Source of the DNA: Mycobacterium sp. | GTDB taxonomy: Bacteria; Actinomycetota; Actinomycetes; Mycobacteriales; Mycobacteriaceae | DNA length: 64,000 nt | Direction: 5' to 3' | Assembly: GCA_003987775.1 (NCBI GenBank) | Contig: RXJD01000007.1 | Location: forward strand, 101,144 to 165,143 | Shown: positions 45,463 through 54,514 of the stretch, piece after piece | Numbering within the stretch: the stretch's first letter is position 1 | Layout: each line of letters starts with the position of its first letter | Made by a program: the position numbers and the translations under genes | Notes under the pieces: generated by a model | Database searches by the model: none | What the model saw: the letters and a program-made list of their open reading frames with translations, nothing else | What the model was told of the DNA's origin: nothing

Positions 45463-46818
45463 GTGAGCCTCGACAACGACACCGACCCGACGTCGCAGTG
45501 GTCCTTCGAGACCAAGCAGATCCACGCGGGCCAGCGGCCGGACCCGACGACCAACGCGCGCGCCCTGCCGATCTACCAAACCACGTCGTACACCTTCGAC
45601 AACGTCGCGCACGCCGCCGCTCTCTTCTCGCTCGCCGAACCGGGCAACATCTACACCCGGATCGGCAACCCGACCACCGATGTGGTCGAGCAGCGCATCG
45701 CCGCGCTCGAGGGCGGCGTGGCCGCGTTGTTCCTGTCCTCCGGGCAGGCCGCGGAGACCTTCGCCATCCTCAATGTCGCCGGCGCGGGCGATCACATCGT
45801 GTCCAGCCCGAGGCTGTACGGCGGCACCTACAACCTGTTCCACTACTCGCTGGCCAAGCTCGGTATCGAGGTCAGCTTCGTCTCCGATCCCGACGACCTG
45901 GATGCCTGGCAGGCCGAGGTACGGCCGAACACCAAGGCCTTCTTCGCCGAAACCATCTCCAACCCGCAGATCGACATCCTGGACACCCCTGCCGTCTCCG
46001 AAGTCGCCCACCGCAACGGGGTGCCGCTGATCGTCGACAACACGATCGCCACGCCGTACCTGATCCAGCCGCTCGCCCAGGGCGCCGACGTGGTGATCCA
46101 CTCGGCCACCAAATACCTCGGCGGACACGGCTCGGCGATCGCCGGGGTGATCGTCGACGGCGGCACCTTCGACTGGACCCAGGGCCGCTTCCCCGGCTTC
46201 ACCACCCCCGACCCCAGCTACCACGGCGTGGTCTACGCCGAGCTGGGACCGCCCGCCTTTGCACTCAAGGCCCGGGTGCAGCTCTTGCGCGACCTCGGCT
46301 CCGCCGCGTCGCCGTTCAACGCATTCCTGGTAGCCCAGGGCCTGGAAACGCTGAGCCTGCGCATGGAGCGGCACGTCGCCAACGCCCAGCGGGTCGCCGA
46401 GTTCCTGGAAGCCCGCGACGACGTGCTGTCGGTCAACTACGCGGGGCTGCCGAGTTCGCCCTGGCACGAGCGGGCCAAGAAGCTGGCGCCGAAGGGCACC
46501 GGCGCCGTCCTGGCCTTCGAGCTGGCCGGCGGCGCGGAGGCCGGCAAGGCGTTCGTGGACGCGCTGCAATTGCACAGCCACGTCGCCAACATCGGCGACG
46601 TGCGTTCGCTGGTGATCCACCCGGCATCGACCACCCACGCCCAGCTGAGCCCCTCCGAGCAACTGGCCACCGGCGTCACCCCCGGTCTGGTGCGCCTGGC
46701 GGTGGGCATCGAGGGCATCGACGACATCCTGGCCGACCTGGAGCGTGGCTTTGCTGCCGCCGGGGTATATAGCGCCTCGAAGACAAGCAGCGACCCGCAG
46801 ACCGTGGCGGCCTTCTGA
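45463..46818 (+). CDS. metC: O-acetylhomoserine sulfhydrylase
   Basis: A 451-residue PLP enzyme of the Cys/Met metabolism family that makes homocysteine from O-acetylhomoserine and sulfide. The PLP lysine is in [23 protein letters not shown] and [21 protein letters not shown] are the usual cofactor blocks; [24 protein letters not shown] is the tetramer/phosphate region. Matches Rv3340. It starts with GTG at 45463, downstream of the SAM-IV riboswitch, and is followed 11 bp later by metX. Confidence 0.95.
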   Translation: MSLDNDTDPTSQWSFETKQIHAGQRPDPTTNARALPIYQTTSYTFDNVAHAAALFSLAEPGNIYTRIGNPTTDVVEQRIAALEGGVAALFLSSGQAAETFAILNVAGAGDHIVSSPRLYGGTYNLFHYSLAKLGIEVSFVSDPDDLDAWQAEVRPNTKAFFAETISNPQIDILDTPAVSEVAHRNGVPLIVDNTIATPYLIQPLAQGADVVIHSATKYLGGHGSAIAGVIVDGGTFDWTQGRFPGFTTPDPSYHGVVYAELGPPAFALKARVQLLRDLGSAASPFNAFLVAQGLETLSLRMERHVANAQRVAEFLEARDDVLSVNYAGLPSSPWHERAKKLAPKGTGAVLAFELAGGAEAGKAFVDALQLHSHVANIGDVRSLVIHPASTTHAQLSPSEQLATGVTPGLVRLAVGIEGIDDILADLERGFAAAGVYSASKTSSDPQTVAAF

Positions 46819-46829
46819 GGAGACCTGAC

Positions 46830-47969
46830 ATGACGATCTCCGACGTGCCTACCCAGACGCTGCCCGCCGAAGGCGAGATCGGCGTCGTTGACATCGGCTC
46901 GCTGAGGCTGGAGAGCGGCGCGGTGATCGACGATGTCCACATCGCCGTGCAGCGCTGGGGCGAGCTGTCGCCGGCGCGCGACAACGTCGTCATGGTGTTG
47001 CACGCGCTCACCGGCGACTCGCACATCACCGGACCCGCCGGCCCGGGGCATCCGACCCCGGGTTGGTGGGACGGGGTGGCCGGCCCGGGTGCACCCATCG
47101 ACACCGACCGCTGGTGCGCGGTGGCCACGAATGTGCTCGGCGGGTGCCGCGGCTCCACCGGCCCCAGTTCGCTGGCCCGCGACGGAAAGCCTTACGGCTC
47201 AAGGTTTCCCCAGATCACGGTGCGCGACCAGGTGGAGGCGGATCTGGCCGCGCTGGCCGCGTTGGGAATAACCCGGGTGGCCGCGGTCGTTGGCGGGTCC
47301 ATGGGGGGTGCCCGGGCTCTGGAGTGGATGGTCGGTCACCCGGAACGGGTGCGAGCCGGGCTGCTGCTGGCGGTCGGGGCGCGCGCCACGGGCGATCAGC
47401 TCGGCACCCAGACCACCCAGATCGCCGCCATCAAGGCCGACCCGAACTGGCAGGGTGGCGACTACTACGAAACAGGTCGCTCCCCCGATGACGGGCTGCG
47501 CATCGCGCGGCGCATCGCGCACCTGACCTACCGCGGCGAGGTCGAACTCGACCGCCGGTTCGGCAACGACCCGCAGGACGGCGAAGACCCGACGGCCGGC
47601 GGCCGCTACGCGGTGCAGAGTTACCTGGAATACCAGGGCGACAAGCTGCTGTCGCGGTTCGACGCGGGCAGCTACGTGGCGCTGACCGAGGCACTCAACA
47701 GCCACGACGTCGGACGCGGACGCGGCGGTCTGCACGCTGCGCTGACCCGGTGCCCCGTCCCGGCGGTGGTCGGCGGCGTCACCTCCGACCGGCTCTACCC
47801 GCTGCGGCTGCAGGACGAGTTGGCCGAGCTGCTGCCCGGCTGCGCCGGGGTGCGGGTGGTCAAGTCGGTCTGCGGGCACGACGGCTTCCTGGTGGAATCC
47901 GACGCCGTCGGCGTGTTGCTCCGCGAGACCCTCGATCTGGCGCTCGCGCAAGGCGCGTGTTCGCGGTGA
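46830..47969 (+). CDS. metX: Homoserine O-acetyltransferase
   Basis: A 379-residue alpha/beta-hydrolase-fold acetyltransferase that acetylates homoserine with acetyl-CoA, supplying the substrate of the gene before it. The nucleophile is in [14 protein letters not shown]; the acid and base are in [14 protein letters not shown] and [21 protein letters not shown] and [13 protein letters not shown] are family blocks. Called metA in H37Rv (Rv3341). It has a GAGGAG site before ATG 46830 and overlaps the methyltransferase by 4 bp. Confidence 0.95.
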   Translation: MTISDVPTQTLPAEGEIGVVDIGSLRLESGAVIDDVHIAVQRWGELSPARDNVVMVLHALTGDSHITGPAGPGHPTPGWWDGVAGPGAPIDTDRWCAVATNVLGGCRGSTGPSSLARDGKPYGSRFPQITVRDQVEADLAALAALGITRVAAVVGGSMGGARALEWMVGHPERVRAGLLLAVGARATGDQLGTQTTQIAAIKADPNWQGGDYYETGRSPDDGLRIARRIAHLTYRGEVELDRRFGNDPQDGEDPTAGGRYAVQSYLEYQGDKLLSRFDAGSYVALTEALNSHDVGRGRGGLHAALTRCPVPAVVGGVTSDRLYPLRLQDELAELLPGCAGVRVVKSVCGHDGFLVESDAVGVLLRETLDLALAQGACSR

Positions 47970-48697
47970 CCCGCTCCAGGCGTGACCGCTCCCTGTCGTT
48001 CGGCTCGGCGGCGGCCGCCTACGAGCGGGGCCGCCCGACCTATCCCCCCGAGGCCATCGACTGGCTGCTGCCGGCAGGCGCGCGCCAGGTGCTCGACCTC
48101 GGTGCGGGTACCGGCAAGCTGACCACCCGGCTGGTCGAACGCGGGCTGGACGTGGTGGCGGTCGACCCGGTTCCCGAGATGCTGGAAGTGCTGACCGCTT
48201 CGCTGCCCAAAACCCGCGCGCTGCTGGGGACCGCCGAAGAGATCCCGCTGGACGACAACAGCGTGGACGCGGTACTGGTGGCTCAAGCCTGGCACTGGGT
48301 GGACCCGGCTCGCGCCATTCCCGAGGTGGCCCGGGTGCTGCGGCCGGGGGGACGGCTGGGCCTGGTGTGGAACACCCGGGACGAACGCCTGGGCTGGGTA
48401 CGCGAACTGGGTGAAATCATCGGCCGCGACGACGATCCGCTGCGCGATCGCGCGACGCTGCCCGAACCGTTCTCCGAGGTCGAGCGCCACCAGGTGGAAT
48501 GGACGAATTACCTTACGCCGCAAGCGCTTATCGACCTGGTGGCCTCGCGGACCTACTGCATCAACTCGCCGGCCGAAGTACGCACGCAGACCCTCGACAA
48601 GGTCCGCGGGCTGCTGGCGACGCATCCGGCGCTGGCGAACTCCGCCGGGCTGGCGCTGCCGTACATCACGGTGTGCGTGCGGGCCACCCTTTCCTGA
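47966..48697 (+). CDS. SAM-dependent methyltransferase (Rv3342-like)
   Basis: A 243-residue class I methyltransferase. Motif I is [19 protein letters not shown], the acidic loop VVAVDP, and motif post-[21 protein letters not shown]. The substrate is unknown; being in the metC-metX operon, it may act on a small thiol or a metabolite linked to SAM use. GTG 47966 gives the same length as Rv3342 and overlaps the metX stop (GTGA); the open frame upstream is inside metX. Confidence 0.92.
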   Translation: MTRSRRDRSLSFGSAAAAYERGRPTYPPEAIDWLLPAGARQVLDLGAGTGKLTTRLVERGLDVVAVDPVPEMLEVLTASLPKTRALLGTAEEIPLDDNSVDAVLVAQAWHWVDPARAIPEVARVLRPGGRLGLVWNTRDERLGWVRELGEIIGRDDDPLRDRATLPEPFSEVERHQVEWTNYLTPQALIDLVASRTYCINSPAEVRTQTLDKVRGLLATHPALANSAGLALPYITVCVRATLS

Positions 48698-48713
48698 CCG
48701 GCCGTCCTGAATC

Positions 48714-49280
48714 TCAGCGGTAGCCGCGCTTGAGCAGGTGCCTGGCGCCGGCGTTCATCGCCTCGGGTCCCGCGACGTCGAAGTCGAACGCGTTGGCCAG
48801 CCGGTTGGTGATGCCGAAGACGAGGGCAACGGCGAGTGCGTCGGTGATCTGTTGCGCGGTAACGCCGTTGGCCAGCACCGCGCGCATGTCTGCCGGGTCG
48901 GGGGTGTCCGTCTTTGCCAGCATCCGCAGCGTGGCGCGCAGCGGTTCGCCGATGGGTGCGGTGTCCAGGTCGGCCAGGACGGCTGCCACCATGGCCGGGT
49001 CGCCATACCACTGGCTCGAGGTGGCGGAGTGCGCGGCGATGCAGAACGGGCAGTCGTTGGCCTGGGACACCACGGCCGCCATCAACTCGCGTTCGCCGAC
49101 GGACCATTCCGACGGTCCGCGCATCGCCTCGTGCGTCAGCGGGCCGGCGCCGTAGAAGTCGGTTCGGTACAGAGCCAGCTTGACGGCGTCGACGACGGGT
49201 TGCCGGGTCATCAACCGGATCACCGTGAACAGCGCCTTGGTGAGGACGGAGTGGCCGCGGTCCAGGACGGTCAGCCTCAT
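48714..49280 (-). CDS. AhpD/carboxymuconolactone decarboxylase-like protein with CxxC
   Basis: A 188-residue helical protein. The AhpD-type redox motif is NDCPFCIAAHSATSS (CxxC followed by His), in the conserved position after ERELMAAVVSQA. It could reduce peroxides using the thiol pair. ATG 49280 overlaps the stop of the smaller AhpD-like gene upstream (4 bp). It converges on the methyltransferase gene, 16 bp apart. Physiological role not visible. Confidence 0.8.
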   Translation of the reverse strand: MRLTVLDRGHSVLTKALFTVIRLMTRQPVVDAVKLALYRTDFYGAGPLTHEAMRGPSEWSVGERELMAAVVSQANDCPFCIAAHSATSSQWYGDPAMVAAVLADLDTAPIGEPLRATLRMLAKTDTPDPADMRAVLANGVTAQQITDALAVALVFGITNRLANAFDFDVAGPEAMNAGARHLLKRGYR

Positions 49281-49588
49281 CGGCCCGCTCCTGTCGCTGC
49301 TGCCAACGCGGCCATTGCGCTGTCGTACCGGCGGCCGGCCTGGCCGACGGCCGCGCAGACCGCGACTTCGAAGATCTGGTCCTCGCTGAAGCCGGCGGCC
49401 CGGGCGGCGGCCACGTCGTCGTCACTCACCTGGTACGGGCGGTGGGCGATCTTGTCGACCAGTGTGGCTATCGGCTCGCTGAGGCGGGCGTTGTCGAACG
49501 CGGCCCGGCGCAGTTCGGCCGGTGCGTGCGCGTCGCTGTCGAGGATGCGGGCGACCAGCGCCCGGTGCAGTGCGGTGATGTCGGTCAT
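49277..49588 (-). CDS. Small CMD-like helical protein without CxxC
   Basis: A 103-residue protein resembling the CMD/AhpD helix core (ARLSEPIATLVDKIAHRPYQVSDDDVAAARAAGFSEDQIFEVAVCAAVGQAGRRYDSA reads across its length) but with a single Cys in place of the CxxC. A strong GGGAGGAACG site precedes ATG 49588. First gene of the pair with the CxxC-containing partner, so they may form a mixed complex in which this one is structural. Confidence 0.72.
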   Translation of the reverse strand: MTDITALHRALVARILDSDAHAPAELRRAAFDNARLSEPIATLVDKIAHRPYQVSDDDVAAARAAGFSEDQIFEVAVCAAVGQAGRRYDSAMAALAAATGAGR

Positions 49589-49648
49589 GTCGTTCCTCCC
49601 CTCTCCACAGTGTCGACGAACGGCGGAGCCCCGACGTGACAACACCCC

Positions 49649-52600
49649 CTATTGCGGAACCGGCAGATCGGGACACAGCGTCAGGTACCCGACCTTGGGT
49701 GATATCCACTGTTGCCAGTCTTCGTGGCTGACGTTCGAGGTGAGTTTGGAGCAGAGCAGACCGACGGTCGCGTCAAGCGGGGTGGGCGAGAGTCGCACGG
49801 TGGTGTCCGCGCTGCCGGAAGCCAGGCTGCGCCCGTCCGGACTGAACGCCACACTGAGGACGGTGTCGGTGTGACTCATCAGGGGTTGGCCCAGCGGGTG
49901 TGCGTGGGTCAGATCTTCCAGGTCCCACAGCTGCACATCGTGGTCGGCGGCCGCGGACGCCAGCGTGTGGCCATCCGGACTGAACGCCACCTGATACACA
50001 TAGCCCGTGTGGCCGTGCAGAGGACGGCCCAGCGATTTCGGGTGCGCCAGGTCGGTCACGCTCCACAGCAACACGGTGTCATCGCCACTGCCGGCCGCGA
50101 GCGTGCGCCCGTCGGGGCTGAACGCCACGCTGTACACGGTGCTCATGTAGGGCCGAAACGGCTGGCTGAGCGGCGCCGCATGGTTTCGGTCGGCGACGTT
50201 CCACAGCCGGATGGTGGCGTCGTCGCCGCCGGAGGCCAGGGTGCGGCCGTCGGGGCTGAACGCAACACTGCGCACCGGCGCACTGTGAGCGGTGAGCGGA
50301 CCACCCAGCGCAACCGGATGCGCCACGTCCGCCAGATCCCACAACCGGACGGTGCCGTCGTCGCCGCCCGAGGCCAGGGTGCGGCCGTCGCGGCTGAACG
50401 CGACACTGCGCACCGGCGCACTGTGGCCGGTGAGCGGACCACCCGACGCAACCGGATGCGCCACGTCCGCCGCATTCCACAGCCGGACGGCGCCGTCGTC
50501 GCCGCCGGAGGCCAGAGCGCGCCCGTCGGGACTGAAGGCCACGCTCTCGACGGCGCCGATGTGACCGCGTAGTGGCTGGCCCAGCGCTCGCGCGTGCACC
50601 GGGTCCGCGAGATCCCACAACCGGATGGTGGCGTCTTCGTTGCCCGAAGCCAGGGTGTGCCCGTCCGGGCTGAACACCACACTGTGCACCGCACCGGCAT
50701 GGGTCTGGAGCGGCAGCGCCGTGTCGAGGTTCCACAGCTGGATGTTGCCGTCCTGGCTTCCGGAGGCCAGCGTGCGCCCGTCCGGGCTGAACGCGATGCT
50801 GGGCACGTTTCCACTGTGACCCGCAAGGGGCCCACCCAACGGACCGGCGTGCGCCGGGTCTGTCACGTCCCACAACCGCACGGTGTCGTCGTCGCTGCCG
50901 GAGGCCAGGACGCGCCCGTCAGGACTGAAGGCAAGACTCTGGACGATGCCGGTGTGTCCGAGCAGGGGCTCGCCGAGTTGCCTCGGGTGTGCCGGGTCGG
51001 CGAGGTCCCACAGCTGGATGTCGCCGTCACCGCTGCCGGAGGCGAGGGTGCGCCCGTCGGGGCTGAAAGCCAGATCCTGCACGAAACGGGTGTTGCCCGA
51101 CAGGGGTTCGCCCAGCGGGGTGGGATGGGCCGGATCGGCGACATCCCACATCCGCACCCGGCCGTCGCCGCCGCCGGAGGCCAGCACCCGCCCGCCGGGA
51201 CTGAACGCCACACTGGCGACACCACCGCCCTGAACCTGCAACGGCCCACCCAGCGGACCCGCACGCCCCGGATTGGCGACGTCCCACAACCGCACCGTGC
51301 CGTCACCACCACCGCAAGCCAGCACCCGCCCATCGGGACTGAACGCCACACTGGCGACACCACCGCCCTGAACCTGCAACGGCCCACCCAGCGGACCCGC
51401 ACGCCCCGGATCGGCGACGTCCCACAACCGCACCGTGCCGTCACCACCACCGGAAGCCAGCACCCGCCCATCGGGGCTGAACGCCACGCTGGCTACGGCG
51501 GCGCCCTGGCCCGGCAGCGGCCGGCCCAGTGCGCGTGGGTGCGCCGGGTCGCCGACATCCCACAACCGCACGGTGCCGTCGCCGCCACCGGAGGCCAGCG
51601 TGTGCCCGACGGGACTCATCGCCACCGTGCCGACCGGTGCGGGGGTGGTGATGATGATGCGGGTGTTGTTCATCACGCTGGCGGCGGTGTAGAGCGCGCC
51701 GCGGCCGGCGGCAGGATCCGAACGCAGCCGCTGCGCCGCCAGAGTGGCGGTCAGCGCCCGGATGTTGCTGTCCGTAATGGTTCCGGAGAACACCGCGGCG
51801 GCCTGGGAGTCGAGTTCCGCGGCCAGTGCGTTGCGTGCTTCGCGGGTGGCCTGCCGGAACATGACCACCGCGACCACGGCACCGACGACGGCGATGACGG
51901 CGATGACGGACGTGCCGGCGAGAACCGCGCGCAGGATCCGGCCCCGCTGTCGTAGTGCCGCGGCGCTGTCCTGGGCCTGTTCGCGGGCCTGGGTTTCGGC
52001 GGCGGCGAGTTTTCGGGCGGCGTCGAGTTCGGCCTGCTGGCGCTGCATTTCGAGCTCAGCCTGGTCGTTCTCGCGCTGCCGCGAGGCGCTCAGATAGTCG
52101 CGGACGTTGTCCAGACGGTCGCGGAATCCCGGTTTCGCCGCCAGGTTTTCCGCCGCGGTCAGCCGGGGGCCGTGCAGCAGCCAGGCGTCCTCACGTTGCT
52201 TCTTGTGCCATTCAGCGGCACCGCGTTCCAGCGCGTCGGCGGCCTTGAGATCCTCGCCTTCCTCGGCGAGCCAGCCCGCGAGTTCTTCCCACTGGCGCAG
52301 CAGGCTTTCCAGGGCGACCTCGACGACCACCACGCCGTCGCGCAGGTCCTTCATCAGCAACCGCCGCGCGATCAAACGCTCCAGCAGCGGGTGACTGTCG
52401 GCCGGCAGGTCGTCCCAGCGGGCCAGGCGCCGCATCGGCTGGTCGTTGTCGGGATTGATGGTGGCCAGCCAGGGAATGAACGCCGCCCGCAATCGGTGCA
52501 GCTGCTCGGCTCGCTCACCGGGTTCCGACGACAGCAATTCGCGGATCTCGGCCTGGACGACGCCGTCGATACCGCCCCGCTCGGCATACGGCTTGAGGGT

Positions 52601-54412
52601 GAGCCGGCCCGTCGACCCGTAGTCGCGGTACAACCAGGCCAGGGTCAGCGACAGCAGCGGAAGGGTGTCGGCGCCGGCGGTGGCATCTGCCAGCAGCTGG
52701 CGCACCAGGTCCTCGTCCAGGTACAGGGGCCGCCCACCGTCGGTCGATCGCTGCGCCGGCCCGGTGATCACGCTGTGGAACTGGGTGGCGTCCATCGGAC
52801 GCAGATCGAACTGCCTGGTCTGCAGCCCGGCGAGTTGTGGCGCGGCCTGCATCAACCCGTAACAGTCGGTGCGCACGGTCGCCACCACGATGAACGGCAG
52901 CCGGTCCGCGCCGAGCGCCAGGTCCCGTATCAGTGCCAGGAACCCGGCCGCCTCGGCATCGGTGGTGAAGAGCTCTTCGGCCTGATCCAGCGGCAGCACG
53001 ATGGTGGGCGGCGCGCCATCGCCGGCCGTGTCGAGCACGTCCCGGCATTCCACCAGCCAGGTCCGCAGCTGCGCTGCGTCGCCGCGGCTGCATGCGTCCT
53101 TGATGTCCCCCAGCGGCGGATCGTTGAGACCGCTTCGCCGCCGGGTGGCACAGATCGCCTGCGCCAGCCCGCACGCCCCGGTGAGCGCCCTGAGCTCGGG
53201 CCGGACGATATCCAGGACGAGGTAGCTGCGCGCTTCTCTCTGCAGCCGGGGCACGATGCCCGCGCGCAGGAAACACGACTTGCCTGCCCCCGATGCGCCG
53301 AGCACCACGAACAGCGTCTCGTCACTCTCGCGCATCGCGTGCAGGGCATCCATGGCCCGCACCAGCTCCGCGTCGCGGCCGAAGAACACCCCCGCGTCGA
53401 TTGGCTGGAAGGGTTCCCACCCGCGGTAGGGCGGCCGGTCTGGCTCCGAGGCCGGCGGCCATGGGAAGGACGCCGCGCCGATACCCGACGAGGTCGCCGA
53501 TCCGGGCGGCGCGGCGCCGCCTGTGCGCAGTGCCTCCGCGGGGGTCAGCGGACCCGTGCGGCCGGGGTCCGCGGGTTCGCCGGCCTGCCCGCGCACCGGA
53601 GTCGCCAGCGCGGCCGCAGCCGCCGCCGCCAGCTCGCCCGCGCTCGAGTAGCGCTCGCCGGGCTGCTTGGCCATGCCGCGGGCGACGACGTCGTCGAAGC
53701 CGACCGGGATAGTGGACCGGCGCTCGGTCGGCAGCGGCGGCGGCGTGGTGAGGTGCGCCGTCATCTGTTGTGCCACCAGGTCACCCTCGAACGGCCGTTC
53801 CCCGGTGAGGCATTCATAGAGCACACACGCCAGCGCGTAGACGTCGGTGCGGGCATCGGCGACGTCGGTCATCAACCGTTCGGGGGCCATGTATGCCCAG
53901 GTGCCGACGGTGCGGCCGGCGGTGGTCAGTTTGGAGGCCGAACTGTCGTAGGCGACACCGAAGTCGATCAGGTAGACGAAGTCGTGGTCGGTCAGCAGGG
54001 CGTTGGATGGTTTGACGTCCCGGTGCACCAGGCCGTGCGCATGAGCCGAATCCAGGGCGGCAGCGATCTGTTCGATGATCCGCACGGCCCGGGCCGGCGC
54101 CATCGGCCCGTCGCGCTTGAGGGCGGTATCGACGTCGACGCCGTTGATGATCGGCATCACCAGATACAGGCGGCCGTCGATTTCACCGGTGTCGTGAATC
54201 GGAATGATGTGTGGTTCGGTCAACCGCGCGCAGGTCAGGGCCTCGCGGCTGAACCTCTCACGAAAGCCCGCCTCGCGGCCGCGGTCGGCGGGCAGGATCT
54301 TGATCGCGACGTCGCGTCCCATGACGGTGTCGCGGGCCTTGTAGACCTCGCCCATACCGCCCTGGCCGATCAGCTCGACCAGCCGGTACCGACCGAACTC
54401 GCCCGCTTCCAA
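49649..54412 (-). CDS. Kinase-STAND ATPase-WD40 receptor-like protein, 1587 residues
   Basis: Domains in order: Ser/Thr kinase 7-265 (GQGGMG, K38, HRDVKPSN with D132, DFG 150-152, YMAPE 174-178), Pro-rich linker, STAND-type NTPase from ~328 (PYRGWEPFQPIDAGVFFGRD; Walker A GASGAGKS 372-379; Walker B IVLPLDQAEE ending ~480), a helical region and coiled coil (~770-825), one membrane helix (~830-852), then 14 WD40 repeats (~926-1530; VAFSPDGRTLASGGDDGTVRLWD type), enough for two seven-bladed propellers, and a short tail. With the kinase inside, the WD40 part should face outward. The start is an ATG with weak ribosome site. No such gene is known to me at this position in H37Rv. It should phosphorylate unknown substrates under control of the ATPase or propeller. 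Confidence 0.93.
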   Translation of the reverse strand: MEAGEFGRYRLVELIGQGGMGEVYKARDTVMGRDVAIKILPADRGREAGFRERFSREALTCARLTEPHIIPIHDTGEIDGRLYLVMPIINGVDVDTALKRDGPMAPARAVRIIEQIAAALDSAHAHGLVHRDVKPSNALLTDHDFVYLIDFGVAYDSSASKLTTAGRTVGTWAYMAPERLMTDVADARTDVYALACVLYECLTGERPFEGDLVAQQMTAHLTTPPPLPTERRSTIPVGFDDVVARGMAKQPGERYSSAGELAAAAAAALATPVRGQAGEPADPGRTGPLTPAEALRTGGAAPPGSATSSGIGAASFPWPPASEPDRPPYRGWEPFQPIDAGVFFGRDAELVRAMDALHAMRESDETLFVVLGASGAGKSCFLRAGIVPRLQREARSYLVLDIVRPELRALTGACGLAQAICATRRRSGLNDPPLGDIKDACSRGDAAQLRTWLVECRDVLDTAGDGAPPTIVLPLDQAEELFTTDAEAAGFLALIRDLALGADRLPFIVVATVRTDCYGLMQAAPQLAGLQTRQFDLRPMDATQFHSVITGPAQRSTDGGRPLYLDEDLVRQLLADATAGADTLPLLSLTLAWLYRDYGSTGRLTLKPYAERGGIDGVVQAEIRELLSSEPGERAEQLHRLRAAFIPWLATINPDNDQPMRRLARWDDLPADSHPLLERLIARRLLMKDLRDGVVVVEVALESLLRQWEELAGWLAEEGEDLKAADALERGAAEWHKKQREDAWLLHGPRLTAAENLAAKPGFRDRLDNVRDYLSASRQRENDQAELEMQRQQAELDAARKLAAAETQAREQAQDSAAALRQRGRILRAVLAGTSVIAVIAVVGAVVAVVMFRQATREARNALAAELDSQAAAVFSGTITDSNIRALTATLAAQRLRSDPAAGRGALYTAASVMNNTRIIITTPAPVGTVAMSPVGHTLASGGGDGTVRLWDVGDPAHPRALGRPLPGQGAAVASVAFSPDGRVLASGGGDGTVRLWDVADPGRAGPLGGPLQVQGGGVASVAFSPDGRVLACGGGDGTVRLWDVANPGRAGPLGGPLQVQGGGVASVAFSPGGRVLASGGGDGRVRMWDVADPAHPTPLGEPLSGNTRFVQDLAFSPDGRTLASGSGDGDIQLWDLADPAHPRQLGEPLLGHTGIVQSLAFSPDGRVLASGSDDDTVRLWDVTDPAHAGPLGGPLAGHSGNVPSIAFSPDGRTLASGSQDGNIQLWNLDTALPLQTHAGAVHSVVFSPDGHTLASGNEDATIRLWDLADPVHARALGQPLRGHIGAVESVAFSPDGRALASGGDDGAVRLWNAADVAHPVASGGPLTGHSAPVRSVAFSRDGRTLASGGDDGTVRLWDLADVAHPVALGGPLTAHSAPVRSVAFSPDGRTLASGGDDATIRLWNVADRNHAAPLSQPFRPYMSTVYSVAFSPDGRTLAAGSGDDTVLLWSVTDLAHPKSLGRPLHGHTGYVYQVAFSPDGHTLASAAADHDVQLWDLEDLTHAHPLGQPLMSHTDTVLSVAFSPDGRSLASGSADTTVRLSPTPLDATVGLLCSKLTSNVSHEDWQQWISPKVGYLTLCPDLPVPQ
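51207..51482. repeat. 138-bp near-identical tandem duplication inside the WD40 region
   Basis: Two adjacent 138-bp units (46 codons each, WD repeats 2-3) differ at only about three positions, whereas the other repeats in the gene are much more diverged. For example TGAACCTGCA occurs at 51231 and 51369. This points to a recent duplication or gene conversion of one WD blade. Confidence 0.75.
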
Positions 54413-54514
54413 CCCACGCGCTCCTCTGCCACTGCTCCCGACACCCGATCACGCGGTGATACGCACATTGAACCGGGCCGATGTTTGTCGATGGGGGGAT
54501 TTGGCAGGACCGGT

